Of a stretch of DNA of 64,000 nt, positions 1 through 8,888 are shown one piece after another. Made by a program: the position numbers and the translations under genes. The stretch comes from Mesorhizobium sp. 1M-11. GTDB lineage: Bacteria > Pseudomonadota > Alphaproteobacteria > Rhizobiales > Rhizobiaceae. The stretch spans positions 496,001-560,000 of the forward strand of contig NZ_LJSD01000011.1 in the NCBI RefSeq assembly GCF_001303895.1. The letters run 5' to 3'. Position 1 is the first letter of the stretch; each line of letters starts with the position of its first letter. The notes under the pieces are model-generated. The model searched no databases. It worked only from the letters and a program-made list of their open reading frames with translations, and was not told where the DNA came from.

Positions 1-472
1 CGGCGGGGCGGCCGACACGGCCGAGTACGAGCGCGTCGGCTCGGGTAACACCGGCCATGCCGAATCCGTCGAGATCACCTACGACCCGTCAAAGGTGAGC
101 TACGGAAAGCTGCTGCAGGTCTATTTCTCGGTGGCGCACAATCCCACCCAGCTCAACTACCAGGGGCCGGATTACGGCACGCAGTACCGATCCACGGTGT
201 TCGCCGCCGATGCCGGGCAGAAGAAGATCGCCGAGGATTACATCACCCAGCTCGACACGACGAAGGCGTTTCCCGAGAAGATCGTGACGACGCTGGAGAC
301 CGGCAAGGCGTTCTATCCCGCCGAGGACTATCATCAGGACTTCCTCGAGCGGAACCCGACCTATCCCTACATCGTCTACAACGACCTGCCGAAGATCGAG
401 AATTTGAAGACGATGTTTCCGGACCTCTATGCGGACAAGCCTGTCCTGGTCATGGCGAGCCCGAAGAGCTGA
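1..472 (+). CDS. msrA: Peptide-methionine (S)-S-oxide reductase MsrA, 3' part
   Basis: MsrA reduces the S epimer of methionine sulfoxide in oxidised proteins, using thioredoxin. About 156 residues are visible, reading in frame from base 2. The GNTGHAE segment followed by a VEITYDP strand near the start of the visible part is the conserved substrate-pocket stretch of the family, and YFSVAHNPTQLNYQGPD also fits. The catalytic GCFW cysteine motif must lie before the window, so the gene is cut by the window edge rather than broken. The C-terminus ends a little past the usual core. A strong hairpin follows the stop codon, so this is the last gene of its transcript. Confidence 0.95.
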   Translation, partial: GGAADTAEYERVGSGNTGHAESVEITYDPSKVSYGKLLQVYFSVAHNPTQLNYQGPDYGTQYRSTVFAADAGQKKIAEDYITQLDTTKAFPEKIVTTLETGKAFYPAEDYHQDFLERNPTYPYIVYNDLPKIENLKTMFPDLYADKPVLVMASPKS

Positions 473-486
473 CCGCCGGCCCAGCC

Positions 487-527
487 AAAGAAAACCGCGC
501 CGCTTTTCTCCGGCACGGTTTTCTTTT
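487..527 (+). terminator. Rho-independent terminator after msrA
   Basis: A 15-base arm (487-501) pairs with 512-526 with one mismatch, around a 10-base loop. The right arm ends in a T-rich run, and the left arm begins with AAAG/AAAA, so the reverse strand also carries a T-rich tail. It probably stops transcripts both from msrA and from the convergent gene at 548-811. Confidence 0.8.
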
Positions 528-547
528 GAGCTATCGGAACGAGCCCC

Positions 548-811
548 TTATTGCAGGTTCATCGGCGTAGCCGTGACCGGATCGTATTTGATTTCGACCT
601 TGGCGGCGTCCTTGGTGAAATAGGTGACTTCGTAACCCTTGTTGTCCCAGTCGACCTCGTCGATGAAGGCGAAGTCCGGCCGCTGCTCGACCTTGGCGAT
701 AATCTCCGACAGTTTCTTGGCGTTGGGCGGCGGCACGTCCCTGGCCTGCGCGCCCGCCGGCGCTGCTGCGGCGATCATGGCAATGGCCGCGAAAACAGTG
801 ATGGCACGCAT
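548..811 (-). CDS. Small secreted PepSY-like protein
   Basis: The 87-residue product starts with a clear signal peptide (hydrophobic AAIAMIAAAAPA, then AGAQA as a likely cleavage site). The mature part has the compact alpha/beta pattern of the PepSY superfamily: a helix (KKLSEIIAKVEQR), then strands including GYEVTYFTKDAAKVEIKYDP. PepSY proteins are periplasmic and are thought to modulate peptidases or other partners; nothing here names a partner. I chose the start at 811 because GGAGGGA lies six bases upstream; an in-frame start at 925 lacks a signal peptide there. It is transcribed toward msrA and shares its terminator region. Confidence 0.82.
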   Translation of the reverse strand: MRAITVFAAIAMIAAAAPAGAQARDVPPPNAKKLSEIIAKVEQRPDFAFIDEVDWDNKGYEVTYFTKDAAKVEIKYDPVTATPMNLQ

Positions 812-1051
812 GTATTCCCTCCGAAATCTGGCGCGCGATGCGCGTTTGCCCGACTGCCCTTTGCATAACTCATCGCATTGACGATCGTTCCGCAAGCCGC
901 CAGCGCATGAACGTCCCCGAGGCAATTGGCTCCCGTCCTAGCCGCATGGCCAGTGATGGCGAGATATGTCAGCAGGTGCCTTGATTTCGGGTTGCGGGAA
1001 CCGACATTCAGGCGCACAAGGCAAATCCTTTCCAATCAGACCTTTTTCATC

Positions 1052-1978
1052 ATGCAATCCGTCATCTCCGTTTCCGGTGTCTCGAAAACCTATGCCACCG
1101 GCTTCAGCGCGCTGAAGAACATCAATCTCGACATCAGGCGTGGCGAAATCTTCGCTCTTCTCGGCCCCAACGGCGCCGGCAAGACGACGCTGATCTCGAT
1201 CATCTGCGGCATCGTCAACCGCTCGGGCGGCACGGTCACCGTGGACGGTCACGACATCTCGAGCGACTATCGCGCCGCGCGCAGCCTGATCGGGCTGGTG
1301 CCGCAGGAACTCACGGTGGAATCCTTCGAAACGGTGCGCTCGGTGATGGCGTTCAGCCGCGGCCTGTTCGGCAAGCCGGCCGACCCTGCCTTCATCGAAA
1401 AGGTCCTCAAGGACCTGTCGCTGTGGGAAAAGCGCGATTCCAAGATCATCACCCTCTCCGGCGGCATGAAGCGCCGCGTGATGATCGGCAAGGCGTTGTC
1501 GCATGAGCCGAAGATCCTGTTTCTCGACGAGCCGACCGCCGGCGTCGACGTGGAACTGCGCAAGGACATGTGGGCGCTGGTGCGCACCTTGCGGGAATCC
1601 GGCGTCACCATCATCCTCACTACGCACTATATCGAGGAAGCCGAGGAGATGGCCGACCGGGTCGGCGTCATCAACAAGGGCGAGATCATCCTGGTGGAGG
1701 AAAAGGCGGAGCTGATGCGCAAGCTCGGCCGCAAGCTGCTGAAGCTCGAATTGCGCAATCCCCTCACCGCCGTGCCGGCCGGCTTCGAAACCTACAATCT
1801 CGAGCTTTCGCCCGACGGCAGCAGGCTTACCTATACCTATGACAACCAGGCGGAACGGCCAGGTGTCGCCTCGCTGATCCGCGACCTCGACCAGGCCGGC
1901 ATCCAGTTCCGCGATCTCGACACCGAAAACAGTTCGCTGGAGGAGATCTTCGTCTCCCTGGTGAGGAGGCAGTCATGA
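1052..1978 (+). CDS. ABC-2 type exporter, ATP-binding subunit
   Basis: A 308-residue ATPase of the DrrA/YadG/NodI type that powers an efflux or polysaccharide-type exporter. Walker [10 protein letters not shown] is at about residues 38-46, the signature LSGGMKRR at about 135-142, Walker [12 protein letters not shown] near 156-166, and the switch histidine lies in [10 protein letters not shown]. The C-terminal ~80 residues are the regulatory extension common in this family. The ATG at 1052 fits the family N-terminus; no strong Shine-Dalgarno is visible. The stop overlaps the start of the permease at 1975, so the two subunits are translationally coupled. The substrate is unknown. Confidence 0.9.
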   Translation: MQSVISVSGVSKTYATGFSALKNINLDIRRGEIFALLGPNGAGKTTLISIICGIVNRSGGTVTVDGHDISSDYRAARSLIGLVPQELTVESFETVRSVMAFSRGLFGKPADPAFIEKVLKDLSLWEKRDSKIITLSGGMKRRVMIGKALSHEPKILFLDEPTAGVDVELRKDMWALVRTLRESGVTIILTTHYIEEAEEMADRVGVINKGEIILVEEKAELMRKLGRKLLKLELRNPLTAVPAGFETYNLELSPDGSRLTYTYDNQAERPGVASLIRDLDQAGIQFRDLDTENSSLEEIFVSLVRRQS

Positions 1979-2736
1979 ACCATCGCGCCGTCTGGGCGAT
2001 CTACAAGGTGGAGATGGCGCGCACGCTGCGCACCATCATGCAGAGCGTGATCTCGCCGGTCATTTCGACCTCGCTCTATTTCGTGGTGTTCGGCGCCGCG
2101 ATCGGCTCGCGCATCACCGAGGTCAACGGTGTGAGCTACGGCGCCTTCATCGTGCCAGGGTTGATCATGTTGACGCTGCTCACCCAGTCGATCTCCAACG
2201 CTTCCTTCGGCATCTACTTCCCGAAATTCGTCGGCACGATCTTCGAGCTCCTGTCGGCGCCGGTCTCCTATCTGGAGGTCGTCGTCGCCTATGTCGGGGC
2301 GGCGGCCACAAAGTCGATCGGCATCGGCTTGATCATCCTGGCCACAGCCTCGCTCTTCGTCGATCTCAACATCGAGCATCCGTTCTGGATGCTGGGCTTC
2401 CTGGTGCTGACGGCTGTGACTTTCAGCCTGTTCGGCTTCATCATCGGCATCTGGGCCAATGGTTTCGAACAGTTGCAGCTGATTCCGCTGCTGGTGGTGA
2501 CGCCGCTCACCTTCCTCGGAGGTTCGTTCTATTCCATCGACATGCTGCCGGGCGTCTGGCGCACGATCTCGCTGTTCAATCCGGTCGTCTATCTGGTCAG
2601 CGGCTTCCGCTGGGCCTTCTTCGGCCATTCCGACGTGGCGGTGGAGATCAGTCTCGGCATCACGCTGGCGTTCCTGGTGCTGTGCATCGGCGTCGTCGGC
2701 TGGATCTTCAAGACCGGATACCGGCTGAGAACGTAA
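1975..2736 (+). CDS. ABC-2 type exporter, permease subunit
   Basis: A 253-residue membrane protein with about six hydrophobic segments, matching the ABC-2 permease family (YadH/NodJ-like). The segment [19 protein letters not shown] followed by [16 protein letters not shown] is the family's conserved C-terminal region. It overlaps the ATPase by four bases (ATGA) and has GAGGAGG upstream of its start. Together the pair would form a half-size exporter acting as a dimer of each subunit. NodJ is a homologue, but no nod genes or nod box accompany it, so a general small-molecule or lipid export role is more likely. Confidence 0.9.
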   Translation: MNHRAVWAIYKVEMARTLRTIMQSVISPVISTSLYFVVFGAAIGSRITEVNGVSYGAFIVPGLIMLTLLTQSISNASFGIYFPKFVGTIFELLSAPVSYLEVVVAYVGAAATKSIGIGLIILATASLFVDLNIEHPFWMLGFLVLTAVTFSLFGFIIGIWANGFEQLQLIPLLVVTPLTFLGGSFYSIDMLPGVWRTISLFNPVVYLVSGFRWAFFGHSDVAVEISLGITLAFLVLCIGVVGWIFKTGYRLRT

Positions 2737-2748
2737 CAGCAGCGCTCC

Positions 2749-3789
2749 TCAAATCGCCTTCAGCAATCTCAGCAGAGCCAGCATGCCACTGGCGGTACCG
2801 CGCTTGAACGCGATATAGGCCGGTTCCTCCACGCCGTGAAAACGGCGCTTGAAGGCAGCCTGCCCCTGCAGGTTGAAGCGATGGCGGTTGACCAGCCTGG
2901 AATCGAACGCCCGACTGAAGGCGCCGCGCCAGAACGTGCTTTCGGGAAAGCCGCTCGGCGCCATATCCGCCAGCGGCGACAGGCCCAGCGTCACCGACGA
3001 AATGCCCTCCTCACGGAACCGGTCGACCGCGAATTTGGTAAGGCCGATCTCGGCATGTGGGGTGGCGCCGGCCAGCTTGCGCTTGAAAGCGGTGGTGTAG
3101 CCCGTGACCTTGCCATCTCTGGAGATCGGATCGAAATCGAGCAAGGCGGTCAGTTTGTTGTCCGGGTCCAGCAGCACGAAACGGCGCATGCCGGGACCGG
3201 GCAGGATTGGGAACGGCCGGTTGAGGAAAGCCATCTCACGCCGCGCGACGATGCGGCCGGATCGCCATTCATCGGAAAGGCGGCGCACCTCGTCGGCATC
3301 GACCAGCCCACCCTCGTCCTCGGTCAGCGTATAACCCTTCTTGACCAGCCAGCGTTCGGAGTAACGCACGGTTTCATTGGGTTTGCCGGAGAAATCATGC
3401 GCCGGCAGCGGCAACCGCGTGTCGTAGCCGATGCGGCTGACCTGATAACCGAGGCCGGACAGGATTTTCGCCGTCGCCTCGCCGATCTGCACGAACCAGG
3501 GCGAACTGGCTATCTCGACGAAGCGGCAAATCAGCGCGGCGCGATCGGCATCGCCGACGACCGGATCGGCCAGCGCATAATGGCGGCCCATCATCGTCTG
3601 AAATGCGACGTAGCCGTTTTCATCGCCGAAATAAGACAGCAGCGGCTGCGTGGCCGTCGAATAGGCAAGCGAGAAATCGCCGTGCTGTGCGAGCATTTCC
3701 AGCCGCTTGGCAAGCGACAGGCTGGCGCGCGGCACAGCGGCAGCGCGGTCGTCGAGGAAGCGGTCTATGCTCTTGCGGAGCGAGCCCAT
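2749..3789 (-). CDS. DUF2156 / MprF C-terminal-like acyltransferase protein
   Basis: A 346-residue soluble protein. The C-terminal half carries the pattern of the DUF2156 domain, the catalytic domain of phosphatidylglycerol aminoacyltransferases such as MprF/LpiA: a strand-rich GNAT-like fold ending in RFNLQGQAAFKRRF and a PAYIAFKRG strand. No transmembrane segments are seen, so the flippase-like membrane half of MprF is absent. It could transfer an amino-acyl or acyl group to a lipid or small molecule; the acceptor cannot be told from sequence. It is convergent with the ABC exporter, with only 12 bases between. The start at 3789 lacks a good ribosome-binding site, so the true start could be slightly downstream. 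Confidence 0.75.
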   Translation of the reverse strand: MGSLRKSIDRFLDDRAAAVPRASLSLAKRLEMLAQHGDFSLAYSTATQPLLSYFGDENGYVAFQTMMGRHYALADPVVGDADRAALICRFVEIASSPWFVQIGEATAKILSGLGYQVSRIGYDTRLPLPAHDFSGKPNETVRYSERWLVKKGYTLTEDEGGLVDADEVRRLSDEWRSGRIVARREMAFLNRPFPILPGPGMRRFVLLDPDNKLTALLDFDPISRDGKVTGYTTAFKRKLAGATPHAEIGLTKFAVDRFREEGISSVTLGLSPLADMAPSGFPESTFWRGAFSRAFDSRLVNRHRFNLQGQAAFKRRFHGVEEPAYIAFKRGTASGMLALLRLLKAI

Positions 3790-3947
3790 GAATTACGCCC
3801 AGATGATACCCGAAGACGGCCCATCGATCCGTCTTCCGAATCAACAAGCCGCTGCCACCCCTCAACCCTCTCTTGCCATATCGCCGTCGGTGCCACATAG
3901 CGCAATCAAGTTGCGGCTGGGATGTCGCGAAAGGATTTGGTGGAAAT

Positions 3948-5078
3948 ATGACCGAAACGATCGAAGAGGTGATCGTGATCGGCGCCGGTGCCGCCGGACT
4001 GGCGACGGCCGACGCGCTGGCCCGGCATGGCATCAAGGCCAGCGTGCTCGAAAAGGAAGCCCATATCGCCGAACCGTGGCGGCAGCGCCACGAGCGGCTG
4101 GCGCTCAACACGCATCGCGACATGTCCTATCTTCCGGGCATGCCCTATCCCAAGGGTGTGCCGGCCTTTCCGCCCAAGGCTGCCGTCATTGCCTATCTCG
4201 AACGCTATGCCGAAGAACGCAACATCGCGGTCGAATTCGGCACCGAAGTCGAGCGTGTCGCCCGCGAAGGCGACCACTGGGCGGTTCGCACCAATAAAGG
4301 CACCCGCCGCGCCAGGAACGTCGTGGTCGCCACCGGCCACGACAAAGTACCGTGGATGCCGGACTGGCCAGGGGCCTCGGAGTACAGAGGGCGCCTGATC
4401 CATGCCGCGCAGTTCGGCAGTCCCAAGGATTACGAAGGCAAAAGCGTGCTGGTGATCGGCGCCGGCAATTCCGGTTTCGACGCGCTGAACTATCTGATCG
4501 GCGCCAAAACGGCCATGATCCATCTCGCTGCCCGTGCAGGCCCATCCATCCTGCCCAAACGGATCGGCAAGATCGCCGTGCAACGCTTTTCGAGGATCAC
4601 CAACGCGCTGCCGATCCCGCTCGGCAATTTCGTGGTGGCGCTGGTGCAGCGCCTGTTGTTCGGAGACCTTCGCAAGCTTGGCTTCGCGCCGGTAAAGAAA
4701 GGTGGCATCAGCCGGCTGAAGGAAGATCACGTCGCGATCGCCGCCGACGACGGCGCGATCGCCGCCATCAAGGCCGGCCGTATCAAGGTCGTGGCTCCCG
4801 TAACCGGCTTCAAGCCGGAGCATGTCGTGCTGGCCGACGGAACGAAGGTCAAGGCCGATATCGTCATCGCCGCCACCGGTTACCGCACCGGGCTGGACAA
4901 GATGCTGGACGGCCTCGGCGTGGTGGACGACAAGGGCAAGCCGAAGGTCAATGGGGCTGAACCGGGTGGCCAGCCGGGCCTGTGGTTCATTTCGATGCAG
5001 CCGAGCATCGTCGGCCACTTCTACGCCGCAGGCCAGGAAGCGAAGGCCATCGCGGCGAAGATCGCCGGCCGGAAATAG
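3948..5078 (+). CDS. FAD/NADPH flavin-containing monooxygenase-like oxidoreductase
   Basis: A 376-residue class B flavoprotein. The N-terminal Rossmann motif GAGAAG (about residues 12-17) binds FAD, a second motif VIGAGNSG in the middle binds NADPH, and the ATGY motif (AATGYRTG) near the end is typical of flavin monooxygenases and their YUCCA-like relatives. Such enzymes hydroxylate or oxygenate soft nucleophiles or carbonyls; the substrate is not identifiable. The start at 3948 was chosen because the family begins a few residues before the Rossmann fold. It is divergent from the DUF2156 gene, with about 160 bases between. Confidence 0.88.
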   Translation: MTETIEEVIVIGAGAAGLATADALARHGIKASVLEKEAHIAEPWRQRHERLALNTHRDMSYLPGMPYPKGVPAFPPKAAVIAYLERYAEERNIAVEFGTEVERVAREGDHWAVRTNKGTRRARNVVVATGHDKVPWMPDWPGASEYRGRLIHAAQFGSPKDYEGKSVLVIGAGNSGFDALNYLIGAKTAMIHLAARAGPSILPKRIGKIAVQRFSRITNALPIPLGNFVVALVQRLLFGDLRKLGFAPVKKGGISRLKEDHVAIAADDGAIAAIKAGRIKVVAPVTGFKPEHVVLADGTKVKADIVIAATGYRTGLDKMLDGLGVVDDKGKPKVNGAEPGGQPGLWFISMQPSIVGHFYAAGQEAKAIAAKIAGRK

Positions 5079-5128
5079 CCGCGGGGGAAGCCTTTGCCAC
5101 CCCTGCGCGGTGTCGGTGGTGGAATTCG

Positions 5129-7135
5129 CTAAACTCCGATCTTGCCGCCATCCTGCTTGGTGATGGCAACGACCGAAGGTCGTACAGGCATATCCGGCTT
5201 GAAGTCCGGCCAGCGGGTGGACAGGTCCTCATAGTAGGACGGCCGGCCGAACGGCTCCCAGTCGGTACCGCCGTCGCCCGGATGCTGTACGGCGACGAAA
5301 GCGGTCTTGTCGTCCGGCGCAAACTGCGGGCCGCACATTTCCGCCCCGACCGGCACGCGGAAGAACAGCTTGGAGGTGGCCCGCGCCGGCCCCTCGGTGT
5401 CGACCGCCCAAAGACCGTCGGTGCGGCCGGTTTCCTTGGCATTGTTGCCGTCGGTGGCCACCCACAGCCGGCCGGCTGAATCGACGGCGCAATTGTCCGG
5501 CATGCCGAACCAGCCGTTGGCGGTCGTGGCGGTGGAGAAGGAGGCGCCGACATCGGCCACCGAGGGATCGCCGCATTTCAGCAGGACTTCCCACTTGCCC
5601 TTGGTCGCGGCGAAGTCACCGCCGTCCTCGGCGATCTCGATCATATGGCCGAAGGCGTTCTTGGCGCGCGGATTGGCGGCATCGACCTGGTCGTCCTTGC
5701 GCTTGGTGTTGTTGGTCAGCATCACATAGACCTTGCCGTTGACGGCATTGGGCTGGATGTCCTCGGGACGATCCATCTTGGTGGCACCAAGCAGGTCGGC
5801 GGCACGGCGCGTTTCGATCAGCACGTCGGCCTGGCTGTTGAAGCCGTTCTCGGCGGTCAGCGGCCCTTGGCCAAAAACGATGGGCAGCCACTCGACACCG
5901 CCGTCCTCGGCGAACTTGGCGACATGGAGCGTGCCTTCGTCGAGCAGATCCTTGTTGGCGGCCGGATTGGCCGGATCGAACTTGCCCGCGGTGACGAATT
6001 TGTAGACATAGTCGAAACGCTCGTCGTCGCCGAGATAGAAGACGACGCGGCCATCCTTGGCCACGATCGATTCCGCGCCTTCATGCTTGAAACGGCCAAG
6101 CGCGGTGCGCTTCTTCGGCATCGAGTTCGGATCGGTAACATCGACCTCGACGATCCAGCCGAAGCGGTTCGCCTCGTTCGGTTCCTTGGCAAGGTCGAAA
6201 CGGTCGTAGTGGGCACCCCACTCGTAGGCCCCCTCCGGTATGCCGAGCCGCTTGTAGTTCTCGGTTTCCTTGTGGCCCTCCGGCAATGCGCCGGAGAAAT
6301 AGCCGTGGATATTCTCCTCAGCCATCACGTAGGTGCCCCAGGGCGTGACACCGCCGGCGCAATTGTTGACGGTGCCCAGCACCTTGGTACCCGATGGATC
6401 GGCATTGGTCTTGACGCGGTCATGACCGGCGACCGGGCCGGAGAGCGCCATTTCGGTGTTCGCGGTGACGCGGCGATTCAGCTTGCCGTCACGCACGACC
6501 TGCCATTTGCCGCCTTCCTTGCGGATCTCGACGATGGTGCCGCCATGCGCGGCCATCTCGACATCGACCTGATCCTTGGTAAGTGGCGCAAGTTCCAGCG
6601 CCTTCTTGCCATCCTTTTCCACCACCTTGACGATGCCCGGGAACATCAAATGCGGGTTGGTATATTCGTGATTGACCACCAGCAGCCCATGCTCAGGCGA
6701 GCCTTCCAGCGGGATATAACCGACGAAATCGTTGTTGTAGCCGAACTGCCTGGCCTGGGCCTCGGCCGTTTGCTTGGTCGGATCGAAGGCTGGAGCGTCG
6801 GCAAACAGCGGATCGCCCCAGCGCAGGAGCACGTCGGCGTCGTAGCCGGCGGCGACATGGTGCTTGTCGTCGATGCCTGCCTCGACCTCGTCGAAGGTAA
6901 AGGCCGACCCGCCCTCAGCCGCCCGCGCCTCGTCGGCGCTCATCAGGGCAAGCGGACTGACGGTGACGGCAATGGCCGAAACGGCGAGCGAGCCCTTCAG
7001 GAAACCGCGGCGCGAGAAACGCGCGGCAATGATCTCGCCCATGGTGCGGTTGTCGGTCGGATTGATCGCCGGACCTTCATTTTCTTCGAGCAGGCTGGTG
7101 CGAAAACGAATCTCGTCTTGCGGCTGGTCCGACAT
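5129..7135 (-). CDS. phoX: PhoX-family (DUF839) alkaline phosphatase, Tat-exported
   Basis: A 668-residue protein of the PhoX/DUF839 family, calcium- and iron-dependent periplasmic phosphatases that release phosphate from organic esters. The N-terminus has a twin-arginine signal (SRRGFLKG, then a hydrophobic stretch and an ARAAEG cleavage region) about 40 residues in. Family segments are easy to read: LLVVNHEYTNPHLMFPG, NNCAGGVTPWGTYVMAEEN, and C-terminal MPDNCAVDSAGRLWVATDG. Length and layout match intact family members. It is convergent with the flavoprotein gene. A candidate PhoB site lies upstream at 7199-7216, consistent with phosphate-starvation control. Confidence 0.92.
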   Translation of the reverse strand: MSDQPQDEIRFRTSLLEENEGPAINPTDNRTMGEIIAARFSRRGFLKGSLAVSAIAVTVSPLALMSADEARAAEGGSAFTFDEVEAGIDDKHHVAAGYDADVLLRWGDPLFADAPAFDPTKQTAEAQARQFGYNNDFVGYIPLEGSPEHGLLVVNHEYTNPHLMFPGIVKVVEKDGKKALELAPLTKDQVDVEMAAHGGTIVEIRKEGGKWQVVRDGKLNRRVTANTEMALSGPVAGHDRVKTNADPSGTKVLGTVNNCAGGVTPWGTYVMAEENIHGYFSGALPEGHKETENYKRLGIPEGAYEWGAHYDRFDLAKEPNEANRFGWIVEVDVTDPNSMPKKRTALGRFKHEGAESIVAKDGRVVFYLGDDERFDYVYKFVTAGKFDPANPAANKDLLDEGTLHVAKFAEDGGVEWLPIVFGQGPLTAENGFNSQADVLIETRRAADLLGATKMDRPEDIQPNAVNGKVYVMLTNNTKRKDDQVDAANPRAKNAFGHMIEIAEDGGDFAATKGKWEVLLKCGDPSVADVGASFSTATTANGWFGMPDNCAVDSAGRLWVATDGNNAKETGRTDGLWAVDTEGPARATSKLFFRVPVGAEMCGPQFAPDDKTAFVAVQHPGDGGTDWEPFGRPSYYEDLSTRWPDFKPDMPVRPSVVAITKQDGGKIGV

Positions 7136-7198
7136 GGCTGACCTCTGGCTGTTCGGGTTGGCTGGGCTGCGTGTCCGAAACCTGCGTAGCGGCCGGGC

Positions 7199-7216
7199 TT
7201 AACAGTTTCATGACGC
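7199..7216 (-). promoter_or_regulatory. Candidate Pho box upstream of phoX
   Basis: Read on the minus strand the 18 bases are GCGTCAT-GAAA-CTGTTAA. They resemble the PhoB consensus of two CTGTCAT-like heptamers separated by four bases, with about five of seven matches in each half. The site is 64 bases before the phoX start. The match is imperfect, so this is a candidate only. Confidence 0.4.
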
Positions 7217-7241
7217 AGGACGCGTCCAGCCCCGCCCGTCA

Positions 7242-8066
7242 TCAGCCCTTGTCTGACAGAAATGCGTTCAACCGAGCCAGAACACGGTCAGGTGCCTCCA
7301 GTTGAGGCAGATGGCCGACACCCGCGAGCGTGTCGAACGACGCCTGTGGGATGAGGCGGTGAAGCGCCCGGCCCCTTTCCAGAGGAATCCAGGGATCGTC
7401 CTCGCCCCAGATGATCGCAACCGAACAGCGGATATCACCGAACATCGGCTCGACCTCGGCCGTGTATCGCTCATCGGCCTGTGCGAATTGCCGATAGAAA
7501 CTCTGCCGCCCCGCCTCTCCAAGCCAGGGTTCGACCAGCGTCTTGAAATCTCCCGGTTCGATGCCATTGGCGATTGCCCCCTTGATATAGGCCTCTACCA
7601 CCGCCCGATGGATGTGCGGCGGCAGGCCAAGAAATGCATCCACGTGGCGGCCGACGTGATCGAAGAATTCCGAACCCCATGGCCGCATGGCGACGACATT
7701 CATCAACACATAGCGCCCATAGTCGCAGCCGTGCAGCAGATGGGCACGCAGCGTTGTCGCGCCGCCGAAATCATGGGCGATAACGACAGGGCTTTCGAGG
7801 CGCCAATGCGCCAGCATCTCGGCGAACACCTGTCCCTGCACATCGAGCGAGGTGCGCTGCGTGGCGCTCTTCTCCGATCGACCATAGCCCGGCATATCGT
7901 ACCAGTGGACACGATAGTGTCCGGCCAGCGCGGGAATGATCCGATGCCAGGAAAAGGACGACCACGGCCAGCCATGCGCCAGCACAAGATCCGGGCCGAT
8001 GCCGGCCCGACCGGCTGCCACTCGTCCCGCCGACGTCGGCACGATCTCATCAAGTTTCCACGACAT
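7242..8066 (-). CDS. Alpha/beta hydrolase, epoxide hydrolase/dehalogenase type
   Basis: A 274-residue alpha/beta hydrolase. The oxyanion motif HGWP (residues 31-34) matches the HGxP of epoxide hydrolases, and the nucleophile elbow is HDFGG (98-102), placing Asp99 rather than Ser as nucleophile. That combination is typical of epoxide hydrolases and haloalkane/haloacetate dehalogenases. The catalytic acid probably lies in GEDDPW and the base in GVGHLPQLE near the C-terminus. The start at 8066 gives the normal N-terminus and has AGGAT upstream; longer in-frame starts have no family match. It is divergent from the small gene at 8209. The substrate is unknown. Confidence 0.85.
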   Translation of the reverse strand: MSWKLDEIVPTSAGRVAAGRAGIGPDLVLAHGWPWSSFSWHRIIPALAGHYRVHWYDMPGYGRSEKSATQRTSLDVQGQVFAEMLAHWRLESPVVIAHDFGGATTLRAHLLHGCDYGRYVLMNVVAMRPWGSEFFDHVGRHVDAFLGLPPHIHRAVVEAYIKGAIANGIEPGDFKTLVEPWLGEAGRQSFYRQFAQADERYTAEVEPMFGDIRCSVAIIWGEDDPWIPLERGRALHRLIPQASFDTLAGVGHLPQLEAPDRVLARLNAFLSDKG

Positions 8067-8208
8067 AGCGCCATCCTGCAGGGTTCGAAGACTCGCTGGC
8101 AGGGTGCAGGAAGCGCAATTTTGAATCAAATACCGCCTCCGGAATTTCCGTTCCCGCAACCGAATCGTTCCATGCTTTCAACGGCGGTGGGTAAAGAACG
8201 GAGCACCG

Positions 8209-8397
8209 ATGAACAGTGATTTTGCCGCCGCGCGCCTGCATCTCGAACGGGCAAGCCACTACCTGCGCGGGAACGACCAGACCAGCAAGAAAGCCTGCGA
8301 GGCGCTGGACATTCTGATCGAAGCCATCGTCACGGCCCAGCACACCAAACCGAAAGGCCAGGTGATCGAGTTTCCGAAGACGGTTCAGCTGCGCTAA
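8209..8397 (+). CDS. Small conserved-type hypothetical protein
   Basis: A 62-residue soluble protein, mostly helical, with the segment ARLHLERASHYLRG and a C-terminal IEFPKTVQLR strand. GGAG sits eight bases before the ATG and codon use is like the neighbours, so it is probably a real gene. I do not recognise a named family. It lies between a divergent hydrolase and a small membrane transporter. Confidence 0.65.
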   Translation: MNSDFAAARLHLERASHYLRGNDQTSKKACEALDILIEAIVTAQHTKPKGQVIEFPKTVQLR

Positions 8398-8488
8398 CCC
8401 GCCGTGCCAGATGCTGCGCACTTGACCAGCGCCCGCCGTTGGGAAACAAGCTTGCGCAGTGGGTATTCGGGCTTGGCGGAGGCTATCG

Positions 8489-8827
8489 GTGAACGTGTTC
8501 GGCATGGCGCAACTCGGTGTCTCCACCGTGATCTTCCTGGCTGCCGCGACGGCGGCCAAGCAATGGGCGCTGGCGCCGAGCCTCGGCAAGATCGCCGTCA
8601 CGCTGGCGCTCTACACGCTCGGCAATCTGATCATGCTGAAGCTGATCCGCGACTTCGGCATGTCGATTTCCCTGAGCCTGTCGGCTGTCATCCAACTGGT
8701 GGCCGTGAACGCCGTGGCGCTGGCATTCTTCGGCGAGCGACTCACCACCATCCAGGCTGTTGGCGTGGCACTGGCAATCGTCGCCGTCGCGCTCGTCACG
8801 CTGGGGCCTTATTTGCAAGGCCGATGA
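8489..8827 (+). CDS. Small EamA/SMR-like membrane transporter
   Basis: A 112-residue protein with four hydrophobic helices, the size and layout of small multidrug resistance proteins or half-size EamA (drug/metabolite) transporters. The third helix ends with LAFFGERLTTIQAVGVAL, which matches the conserved EamA/SMR segment in which a Glu follows the FFGE turn. I chose the GTG at 8489 because GGAGG lies six bases upstream; the GTG at 8459 and the ATG at 8504 are alternatives. It would act as a dimer in the inner membrane. Substrate unknown. Confidence 0.75.
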   Translation: MNVFGMAQLGVSTVIFLAAATAAKQWALAPSLGKIAVTLALYTLGNLIMLKLIRDFGMSISLSLSAVIQLVAVNAVALAFFGERLTTIQAVGVALAIVAVALVTLGPYLQGR

Positions 8828-8846
8828 CAGCGATGCCGGGATTGGA

Positions 8847-8877
8847 TAATGCCGGCCTCCTTCGACAACCGGCATTA
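8847..8877 (+). terminator. Hairpin between membrane-protein genes
   Basis: A perfect nine-base stem (8847-8855 with 8869-8877) around a 13-base loop. There is no T run after it, so it is a weak terminator candidate or an mRNA structure just before the PAP2 start at 8889. Confidence 0.4.
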
Positions 8878-8888
8878 CGGCAGGATTG

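Noticed and set aside
1052..2736. nodI-nodJ export genes
   Set aside because: The proteins are of the same broad family, but no nod box, nod gene or symbiotic context is present.
3906..5018. Long minus-strand frame opposite the flavoprotein gene
   Set aside because: Shadow frame without domain or ribosome-binding site.
5645..7141. Long plus-strand frame opposite phoX
   Set aside because: It mirrors the phoX gene in a GC-rich sequence, has no ribosome-binding site and reads as a repetitive Gly/Asp/His/Val-rich product; phoX is a clear family member.
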